From contig NZ_JALDST010000001.1 of the NCBI RefSeq assembly GCF_022747945.1, positions 6,572,001-6,636,000 on the forward strand: a stretch of DNA of 64,000 nt. The letters are read 5' to 3'. How positions within the stretch are numbered: position 1 is the first letter of the stretch; each line of letters starts with the position of its first letter. This document shows, in pieces, positions 60,142 through 64,000 of this stretch. The DNA comes from Micromonospora sp. R77. GTDB lineage: Bacteria > Actinomycetota > Actinomycetes > Mycobacteriales > Micromonosporaceae. Made by a program: the position numbers and the translations under genes. The notes under the pieces were generated by a model that saw only the letters and a program-made list of their open reading frames with translations, had not been told where the DNA came from and searched no databases.

Positions 60142-60654
60142 CTAGTCCCCCAGTACCAGCCGGCGGGCACCGGCGGGCCAGAGGATCGTGGTCGGGATGC
60201 CGCGCTGCCGCGCCCGGTCGACGGTCCGGTCCGTCGACGCCGCGTGGCAGCCCGGTTCGCCGTCCCAGACCGCCACGAGTCGCTGCACCCGTCGGACCAG
60301 CTCCTGGTTGGCAGCCACGAAGGCGGCGGTGCCGGAGCGGGCGTACCCGGTGTGGACGACGGTCGCCGCCCGGTTCAGCAGCTCGTCGAAGGCCGCTCGG
60401 TTCTCCGGGGCGATCACCGCGGTCCGGTAGTCGGGCGCCGGCAGGACCACCTCGTACGTGCCCCCCAGCTCGAGAACCGTCCGCGCGAAGACCTGGTCCG
60501 CACCCGCCGCCAGACAGGTCACGCCGTGCACCGGGCGGTCGCTGATCCGGCGCAACTCGGCGCGGAGCGCGTCGGCGACGAGCAGCTCGGTGTCGTAAGT
60601 CAGGTTGATGTGCCCGGTCACGCCGACGCGTACCGGTGCGGGGTCAGCCGGCAT
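60142..60654 (-). CDS. SLOG-like nucleotide-binding protein
   Basis: A 170-residue single-domain Rossmann-like protein from ATG 60654. The strand-loop VRVGVTGHINLTYDTELLVA is followed by GVTCLAAGADQVFARTVLEL and YEVVLPAPDYRTAV. Later come DELLNRAATVVHTGYARSGT and the terminal LVAVWDGEPG. This fits the SLOG superfamily (relatives of LOG and DprA), members of which are predicted to bind or process nucleotide-derived ligands in signalling and conflict systems. Its start lies 11 bp inside the RyR gene, indicating coupled translation. Enzyme or sensor cannot be decided. Confidence 0.75.
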   Translation of the reverse strand: MPADPAPVRVGVTGHINLTYDTELLVADALRAELRRISDRPVHGVTCLAAGADQVFARTVLELGGTYEVVLPAPDYRTAVIAPENRAAFDELLNRAATVVHTGYARSGTAAFVAANQELVRRVQRLVAVWDGEPGCHAASTDRTVDRARQRGIPTTILWPAGARRLVLGD

Positions 60655-62461
60655 CCCCCGGTCCTCTCCGCTGCCCGGGCACCGCGGGCGCCAGCCGGAT
60701 GAGCTCGAACCCGCTGTCGGAGAGCACGTCGGGCAGCGCCCGGATCTCCTCGCGGTTGCGCTCCTGCAGGTCCGGGGGCAACTCGTCCCAGGGGCGCAGG
60801 GCGGGATGCCGCCGCTGGCCGTCGTCACGGCGCTCGCCGTACGCCCAGCCCTCGCCGCGTCGTTCCCGGCACCACCGTTCGTGCTCCAGGCGGGCGAGTT
60901 CCTCGATCCGGTCGTCGATGGCCTGCGCGGCGGCGGACGCGTCGCCGGTGCCGCCGTGCCGGGGCGCCACGACGCAGCCGAGATTCAGCAGCTTGGCGGC
61001 GATGTCCTGGACATGGGCCCGGTTGGCCCGCCGCAGCGACTCGGGCAGCCGCGACCAGTCCACCATCGCCGGGGCGTCGCCGGGGCGCACCCCGGCCCGC
61101 TGCTGGGCCTCCAGGTATCGCTCGTGGATGAGCCGGGCCAGCCGCTCGGTGAGGTCGTCGGCGATCAGCCGGGCGTCGCAGGCATGGGTCAGCACCGGAT
61201 AGAGGCGGACCTTTCCGTGCACCTCGTCGAGCAGGTCGTGGCGGTGGTCGCCGTGGAAGGCGGCGGCGAGGGCGGCCTGGCGGTAGACCGGCACGAAGAC
61301 GGCGGTCTCGGTGCGCTGCCAGAGGGCCGGCGAGTCCAGCACGAACCGCACGCCCCGGCGCTCGTCCGGCACGCAGATGTAGATGCGGTCGTAGCGGTCG
61401 GCGCCGAGCCGGCCCGGTCCGACGACGCCGTCGAGGTCCAGGTCGTGCGCGGTGAGCTGGCAGACGGTGGTCATGAACGGGTAGCGCGTCGCCGCGGCGG
61501 CGAGCTCGGCGGCGGCGTCGGGGGCCACCAGGTCCACCCGCAGCGGCGGTACGGCGTGCCCCTCGGCCAGCTCGGCGCGGCGGGCCCGCCAGTGCCGGGC
61601 GGTCTCCAGCAGGAGAGCCCGGCGGAAGGCGCCGGTGCCGGCGATGAGCACCCGGGTGGGTCGGCCGGCCGCGCGGGGCAGCGGGTGGTGCCGGTGCAGC
61701 GCGCGGGCGGCCACGTCGTCGACGTGGAAGTAGTCCAACCGCAGCCGACTGGCCCCGGCCGCGCCGAGCCGTCGCGCCTGCAGTGACAGGCACACCTCGG
61801 ATTCGTGGACCAGCACGTAGACGCGCGGTGGCGGCCGCCCGTCCCGGATCAGCCGGCTGGCGGTGTTGGCGATGGCGTAGTTGCTGTCGTCGTCGTCGCT
61901 GCAGGCGTAGATGGTGTGGGCCCGGGGCAGTCCGGCGCCGCGCAGCACCTGCGGGCTGGTCGGATCGCCGATGACGCCGAGATACCGGCGGGCGCGGAAC
62001 TCCAGCGGACCGAAGGCCTTCGCGCGCACCACGACCACGCGTTCCCCGTCGGCGAAGAGCCGGTCCGCGAGCATGTGGGCGAACTGGGAGTCGCCGCAGA
62101 CCAGCACGTGGTCCCGGGCCCGCCGGGCGCGCAGGCGGCGGCTCTCGGCGGCCAGCAGCAGCCGGCCGGCCTCGGCCACGGCCAGCAGGGTGAACAGCGG
62201 GGCGGCGAACCGGGCGACCTGCAGCTGCCACGGGTAGGGGCCCGGGTTCTGGAAGGGCTCGGCACCGAAGACGAACAGTTGCAGGTCGTAGTAGAGCACG
62301 TCGTAGGTGTCGTGGACGAGATCCGGCCGGATCCGCAGCAGGCGCGCGAACCCGACGTAGCCGAGAACGAGAGCGGCCAGCCCGATGACCCCGAAGAGGA
62401 TCCTCAGCCACCAGCCGGCCGCGCGGGACGAGCCGGCGACCGGGTCTGTCATGGGGCTCAT
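60644..62461 (-). CDS. Membrane protein with TrkA-N-type Rossmann domains and a C-terminal RyR domain
   Basis: A 605-residue protein. Two N-terminal membrane helices (WWLRILFGVIGLAALVLGYV and FAAPLFTLLAVAEAGRLLLA) lack a K+-channel TVGYG filter. The first TrkA-N domain is HVLVCGDSQFAHMLADRLFA to IYACSDDDDSNYAIANTA. A second Rossmann-like unit starts RVLIAGTGAFRRALLLETA. The C-terminus (about 520-590) is a RyR domain: LARLEHERWCRERRGEGWAY, HPALRPWDELPPDLQERNRE. RyR domains in bacteria are associated with predicted nucleotide-sensing systems. It may gate or report on membrane state in response to a nucleotide. ATG 62461 is used; ATG 62452 is possible. Coupled to the SLOG gene. Confidence 0.82.
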   Translation of the reverse strand: MSPMTDPVAGSSRAAGWWLRILFGVIGLAALVLGYVGFARLLRIRPDLVHDTYDVLYYDLQLFVFGAEPFQNPGPYPWQLQVARFAAPLFTLLAVAEAGRLLLAAESRRLRARRARDHVLVCGDSQFAHMLADRLFADGERVVVVRAKAFGPLEFRARRYLGVIGDPTSPQVLRGAGLPRAHTIYACSDDDDSNYAIANTASRLIRDGRPPPRVYVLVHESEVCLSLQARRLGAAGASRLRLDYFHVDDVAARALHRHHPLPRAAGRPTRVLIAGTGAFRRALLLETARHWRARRAELAEGHAVPPLRVDLVAPDAAAELAAAATRYPFMTTVCQLTAHDLDLDGVVGPGRLGADRYDRIYICVPDERRGVRFVLDSPALWQRTETAVFVPVYRQAALAAAFHGDHRHDLLDEVHGKVRLYPVLTHACDARLIADDLTERLARLIHERYLEAQQRAGVRPGDAPAMVDWSRLPESLRRANRAHVQDIAAKLLNLGCVVAPRHGGTGDASAAAQAIDDRIEELARLEHERWCRERRGEGWAYGERRDDGQRRHPALRPWDELPPDLQERNREEIRALPDVLSDSGFELIRLAPAVPGQRRGPGDAG

Positions 62462-62531
62462 GGTATTTGACGAGGTCGATCGGGACCGCGCTCGACGCGC
62501 ACCCCGCTCGACACCGGCGACCCGGGCGGCG

Positions 62532-64000
62532 TCACGGGAAGTCGTCGGGCCCGGTGTCGGGGAGCGTGGCCAGCAGCTGCCCGGCCAACCGCCGTACGGT
62601 GTCGTCGTCCTCCTGGTGGGCGAGCCGCACCAGGACCTGCCGGGTCCGGATGTCCCGGTAGTGGTGGCGGGTCAAGGCGAGCAGCGCCGTCCGGCGGATC
62701 TCCCAGTCGGTGTCGTCGGCCAGCCGCAGCAGCAGCTCCGGCACCCCCGCCCGGCCGGCCAGGGTGGCGCCCAACTGTTCCACCGCCCGGCGCCGGACCT
62801 CGAGGTCCGGGTCGTCGCGGACCAGCCCCACCAGCAGCACCTGGACCTCCGGGTCGGCGCCGAAGTGCTCGCCGAGCGCGGCGGCGATGCGGGCGCGGAT
62901 CGCCGGGTCCTGGTCCGCCAGGCGGCGCATGAGCCGCAGGGTCACCGCCATGGACGCCGAGCCCTGCTCGGTCAGGCAGCACACCGCCGCGTCGAAGACG
63001 GCCGGATCGGTGTCCGACTCGACGCACTCCAGCAGCACGTCGGTCGCGACGTCGGGTTTGCCGTACCGGCAGAGGGTCCGCACGGCGGCCAGCCGGATGC
63101 CGACGTAGCTGTCCCGGCGGGCCCGCCGGCACAGCGTCTCCAGCAGGCCCGCGGCCTCGCCGTGGCCGGCGAGCGCCTGGGCGGCGGCGCGCAGCACGTT
63201 CGGGTCGGGATCCCGGCTGACCTGTTCGGCCAGGCACTCCCGCACCGCGGCGTCGGGCGGTTCGGCGAGGCGGGTCAGACTGCGGGTGACCCGCAGCCGG
63301 ACGATCGGGTCCCGCTCCTGGAAGGCCCGGCTGATGAGCAGGTCACGGGTGGCGTGGCCGAACGGTGACCGGCCGGTGAGCAGGTCGATCGCGGCGAGCC
63401 GGACGCTCGCGGTGGGGTCTCGCCGGGCGCTGTCCAGCAGCAGTTCCCCGGTGCGGTGGTCGGGGTAGGCCTCGGCCAGCCCGCGCACCGCGGCGAGGCG
63501 GACCGTGGCGTCCTCGTCGACGCGCGCCGCGTGCGCCACCACCGTCCAGCCGGTGTCGTCGACGCGGTCCTGGTCGATCAGCGCGGTGACCGCGGCGGCC
63601 CGCACCGAGGCGTCCTCGTCCTGCTCGATCCGATCGACCAACCGGGCCCGGCAGCGCCCGTCCGGGTCCGGTACGAGCGCCAGCCGCTGCACCGCGACGG
63701 CGCGCAGCCGCGCGGAGCTGTCCGAACCGGCCAGCTTCAGCAGCAGTTCGGTGCTCTCCGGGCCGGGCGGGCCGGGCAGCAGTCTGGTCACCACGCAGCG
63801 CCGCACCTCGTCCGGTGCGTCCCCGGCCACCCGCTGCAACGCCCGGGCGCGGGCGGTCTCGGCGTGTGCGGTCAGGGCCAGCAGGCCCTCCAGCGCACCC
63901 TGCACCACGCCGGGGTCGCTGTCGGTGGCCAGCAGCCGGTGCAGGGTCCCCGGCGCGTCCGGCAGGTCGGCGCACCGCGCGGTGAGCACCCCGACGGCGG
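62532..64000 (-). CDS. HEAT-repeat protein, 5' end beyond the window
   Basis: At least 489 residues of a partial protein; the frame stays open to the window edge. It consists of about 14 helical HEAT/PBS-lyase-like repeats of roughly 31-34 residues (patterns such as DEDASVRAAAVTALIDQDRV, DPTASVRLAAIDLLTGRSPF, DPDLEVRRRAVEQLGATLAG). HEAT arrays bind proteins or nucleic acids and are frequent in NACHT-type and other conflict proteins; an effector or NTPase domain, if any, would lie outside. Same strand as the RyR gene with 70 bp between them, probably one operon. Confidence 0.88.
   Translation of the reverse strand, partial: AVGVLTARCADLPDAPGTLHRLLATDSDPGVVQGALEGLLALTAHAETARARALQRVAGDAPDEVRRCVVTRLLPGPPGPESTELLLKLAGSDSSARLRAVAVQRLALVPDPDGRCRARLVDRIEQDEDASVRAAAVTALIDQDRVDDTGWTVVAHAARVDEDATVRLAAVRGLAEAYPDHRTGELLLDSARRDPTASVRLAAIDLLTGRSPFGHATRDLLISRAFQERDPIVRLRVTRSLTRLAEPPDAAVRECLAEQVSRDPDPNVLRAAAQALAGHGEAAGLLETLCRRARRDSYVGIRLAAVRTLCRYGKPDVATDVLLECVESDTDPAVFDAAVCCLTEQGSASMAVTLRLMRRLADQDPAIRARIAAALGEHFGADPEVQVLLVGLVRDDPDLEVRRRAVEQLGATLAGRAGVPELLLRLADDTDWEIRRTALLALTRHHYRDIRTRQVLVRLAHQEDDDTVRRLAGQLLATLPDTGPDDFP

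Overview
The window is high-GC actinobacterial DNA, most likely from Micromonosporaceae (Micromonospora-like). This is inferred from extreme G/C at third codon positions, frequent GTG starts, RbpA, an iron box of the DmdR1/IdeR type, a desABCD-type hydroxamate siderophore operon, and a SigB/F-type sigma factor with the long HAMP-array kinase found in spore-forming actinomycetes. No tRNA, rRNA, CRISPR, insertion sequence or integrase was recognised.

Layout. 1-1083: shattered coiled-coil gene. 1140-8493: housekeeping and membrane genes (FMN-binding protein, POT peptide transporter, rbpA with a SigR-like promoter, fxsA, the lipoprotein/lipoglycan pair lnt and ppm, a PIN-type toxin-antitoxin pair, a hydrolase). 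8916-17114: a lysine-fermentation-type cluster, with kamA divergent from kdd, an amidohydrolase, kamD, kamE, a Kal-like hotdog protein and a KamC/MutL-type reactivase; the thiolase-like cleavage enzyme Kce is absent. 17669-21559: hydrolase, CsbD, histidine phosphatase and a teichoic-acid-type polymerase. 21786-34889: a long minus-strand run with Lrp, DUF433, acyl-CoA dehydrogenase and M24 peptidase downstream of a desferrioxamine-type siderophore operon, divergent across a near-perfect iron box from a FecCD/FecE uptake system. 34898-38284: Na+/H+ antiporter, threonylcarbamoyl-AMP synthase, a small Cys protein and a cysteine hydrolase. 38594-53552: a polysaccharide-use region (LacI regulator, Opp-type ABC importer, GH1, GH30-CBM13, ROK regulator, GH18 chitinase, CBM2-GH5 cellulase), each block with a visible operator. 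53610-60136: a giant hybrid kinase with seven near-identical 92-residue HAMP units, the sigma factor and a leaderless crotonase-like gene. 60142-64000: SLOG, TrkA-N/RyR membrane protein and HEAT-repeat genes, open at the window edge.

How the genes work together. The kam cluster would convert lysine through beta-lysine and 3,5-diaminohexanoate towards acyl-CoA. The des operon uses the same amino acid to build an iron chelator that the neighbouring binding protein, permeases, ATPase and ferric reductase would bring back. The carbohydrate block looks suited to beta-1,6-glucan, chitin and beta-glucan, for example fungal wall material. The SLOG/RyR/HEAT group is the best candidate for an uncharacterised nucleotide-sensing stress or conflict system.

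Caution: several genes are broken by clustered frame changes (1-1083, 6200-6730, near 7320, 9060-9380, 29900-30540, 32000-34041). Their density in GC-rich homopolymers suggests sequencing indels more than decay, but this cannot be settled from the sequence alone.
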